Source: Lumbricus terrestris (taxonomy: Eukaryota > Annelida > Clitellata > Crassiclitellata > Lumbricidae). Taken from it: a stretch of 64,000 nucleotides of DNA. The stretch is taken from assembly GCA_949752735.1 (NCBI GenBank), contig OX457038.1, forward strand, positions 24,948,956-25,012,955, written 5' to 3'. A program made the translations under genes and the position numbers. Positions 62,034-64,000 of the stretch are shown piece by piece. Under the pieces are notes generated by a model, which had not been told where the DNA came from, did not search any database, and saw only the letters and a list, made by a program, of their open reading frames with translations. The first letter of the stretch is position 1; every line of letters begins with the position of its first letter.

Positions 62034-62086
62034 CCATTTTAAACCTTTCCAGGTCGTAGACTACGACCTGGAAAGGCTTAAAATGG
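62034..62086. repeat. 53-bp near-perfect palindrome
   Basis: Two 26-bp arms (62034-62059 and 62061-62086) around one central A differ at one position (A against G in TTTTAARCCTTTCC). The centre reads GGTCGTAGACTACGACC. No flanking element explains it. Confidence 0.93.
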
Positions 62087-62159
62087 TCTCCATACAGCGC
62101 TTCGTCAAATGCCTACTGGTCTCTGCCTCAATTTTCACGGTTCTTAAGATTTTATTTTT

Positions 62160-62240
62160 CGACAGAGGTGGTCTGGGAGCGCTCCTGAGTAGGCAACCTT
62201 GAAGAGGCGCTATATAAAGTTGCTGTAATAAATGAATAAG
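62160..62240 (+). repeat. SINE-like repeat 3' block
   Basis: GGGAGCGCTCCTGAGTAG, then CTTGAAGAGGCGCTATATAA and a short (AATAAATG)-like tail: the same family in plus orientation. Confidence 0.7.
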
Positions 62241-63904
62241 TAATAAATGATTGCCTAGGCTACTTTGTGATGTTATAAGACTTATAACATCTGTGCTGCC
62301 ATCGTCTCTGATTGAAGCCTTATAGTTAAGGGCAACGAAGTTCAGCATTCGATGGAATGAATTTGTAACGTCTGCTGGTTTTATGAAAACCTATTGGGAA
62401 GCATTCATTCACTAGATGTCGCCATCAAAACTGACGATGACGGCTCCCTCTGGCGAACACTGCTATCATCACGCCGTTTGTTAAGATCATAGAGCAAAAC
62501 TGACGTTAGCTAAATCTCGAGTTGGAGGAATAAGTTTCCAGATAATCTTGGACTTCACACTATACACTATTTATTTATTTATTTATTTATGTGCCTGGAG
62601 TCCACCCTGCCTTCCTCTACTCCGCTTGTCTTCTCCTTGTTTACTAAACATTTCTGCCGCTATGTTTAGACTTTAGACGCAATGACGAATCTTCCAATTG
62701 ATTCTGGTTAATCCGTAGGCCTATAGTTGTCATAATAACTATGATCCCATCTGGGAGGCAGACGCTATCTTTCGTGTTAGCTGCATATAGTCCATGGTTC
62801 ATAGATGTAGATGCTTCAGGCCTACTTAAGAAGAAGGCGATCAATCTTCCCTGCAGGAACGGTGATTATGGTCAGTGAGAACTGAACGATCATGGTAGGC
62901 TAGGCTACGACGAAAGTGGAAGAGAGGCATCGAATGGGTTATGTGTTCTCCAGACAGGGAGATGCAGGCCTGGAGTGAACACACGCCTGCAAAGAAATGT
63001 GCTGAGATAGTTTCCGGGCTGAGATTGACAAATGTCGTTCCTCTATCGCTATGCCTACCGTTGTCAGCTTGACAAAATATAAACGTCTCCGTAGATACGT
63101 TTTCATGCTGCTGTATAGTAGACTATATAATTATATAGGCCTACCGCCCTACGTGATAGCCTGACGTGTGAAGTCGCATAATTTTAAACAATCTGCTTAG
63201 AAGAATCGAGGGTGCTGATTTCCTGCTAGCAAAAGCTGATAATAATTATGCGAAACATGATTAGCCTACAATTCAACCGACGTGATTTAATTAAATCAAA
63301 AGTGATAGTTAAACAAGCCAAAGAAACTGAGGCAATGCATAAAAAATTGGAATAAAGCAGGGACATAACTTTGTTTGGAATTCAAATTTGTGAGCCTACT
63401 TGGCTTATAGTGTTACTCATTTATCTAATAAAGAGCCTACTTAGTTTAGCGCTGCCCCATTTGCTATGGATCTCGTCTTTAAACTTGTGGCAATCAATTA
63501 ATATTGATGTCCCCAGTCAAACCATTTAATCTCTAACTTTCTGTGTCCACCCAGTGATTTCTGCGAGGCGAATAGGATAGCAGCAGACTATGTAGGCCTA
63601 CTGGCTGCGTCTGTTTTGTGAGATTCTTCTTTGGCCGTTTTGCTTTCCATTGTGATATAGACCTACTGCATGATGAACGTTGATGATTGTTACGAAGAAA
63701 GAATCGTCGTAAAGAATTTGAAAATGAATTGTGTAAACACAAATGACAAATTAGAAACAAAATTCCGTTGTCAATAATCTATAAGTGAACTCACGATGTG
63801 TTAGCAAATTGTGGTTCGCGCATAATCGTCAAAGACTATAGGCCTAGGCTAAATTTAAAATTGTGCAACCGCAGATGTGGAACTTACATTTACATATTTT
63901 GTGC

Positions 63905-64000
63905 ATGACATTTATTCATTATATTCATTATATGCATTTATATAGCGCCTCTTCAAGAGGACTACTCAGAGGCGCTCCCAGCCTCAGCGCGGCCAAATAA
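63905..64000 (-). repeat. SINE-like repeat block at the window edge
   Basis: ATTTATATAGCGCCTCTTCA, then ACTACTCAGAGGCGCTCCCA. It continues beyond the window. Confidence 0.7.

Larger units (their letters stand above)
61243..63904. other. No gene recognised
   Basis: Holds three copies of a 17-bp AGAGCATACTTYAAG-type unit (61848-61885), the 53-bp palindrome, a SINE-like block and (TTTA)n at 62568-62590. A 136-codon plus-strand frame (61649-62059) ends in the palindrome and has no known motif. Confidence 0.45.

Noticed and set aside
61649..62059. 136-codon plus-strand frame as a gene
   Set aside because: It ends inside the 53-bp palindrome, overlaps an opposite-strand open frame, includes a small tandem repeat and has no recognisable motif.

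Overview
This is a gene-poor, repeat-dense window from an animal nuclear genome. Two host genes are recognisable. One is the coding exon of an NHLH/HEN-type bHLH neuronal transcription factor (plus strand, near 51 kb). The other is the first coding exon of a D2-like aminergic GPCR (minus strand, near 28.5 kb), ending at a phase-0 splice donor. The genes alone only indicate a bilaterian. An over-represented TAGGCCTA octamer, abundant repeat tails of the type GGCGCTATATAAAT, and foldback elements resembling sea urchin TU elements suggest a marine invertebrate deuterostome, plausibly an echinoderm. That taxonomic guess is inference.

Most of the rest is transposable elements and simple repeats, and many insertion boundaries can be read to the base because target-site duplications (TSDs) are intact. 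From left to right: a 5'-truncated REL-endonuclease non-LTR retrotransposon between TAA microsatellites (1.5-3.7 kb); a 2,990-bp hAT-like DNA transposon with about 150-bp terminal inverted repeats (TIRs) and a broken transposase (4.87-7.86 kb); a small hAT-type MITE (9.5 kb); an element with 9-bp TSDs and an internal 86-bp tandem repeat (10.1-11.7 kb); two deletion derivatives of one Tc1/mariner-type family (12.8-13.9 and 18.9-19.4 kb); an element carrying repeated TCACTGACGTAAC motifs (15.9-18.0 kb); a 1-kb GGAATGAT minisatellite fused to a MITE copy (19.6-20.9 kb); a composite piggyBac-like element (21.8-23.5 kb); more MITEs (24-27 kb); and a first foldback element (26.9-27.5 kb).

The receptor exon follows at 28.3-28.8 kb, then about 16 kb of simple repeats, minisatellites and a second foldback element (33 kb). 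From 42 kb there is a second copy of the 9-bp-TSD family, a 163-bp hAT MITE, a three-level nest of DNA transposons (45.4-47.9 kb), a MITE relative at 49 kb, the NHLH gene, and further TSD-bounded elements at 54.6-55.8, 57.3-57.6, 58.5-58.8 and 59.5-61.2 kb.

The two genes show no sign of acting together as a locus. I found no operon-like, CRISPR, rRNA or convincing intact tRNA feature. No database search was possible, so family names rest on motifs, TIRs and TSDs read by eye.
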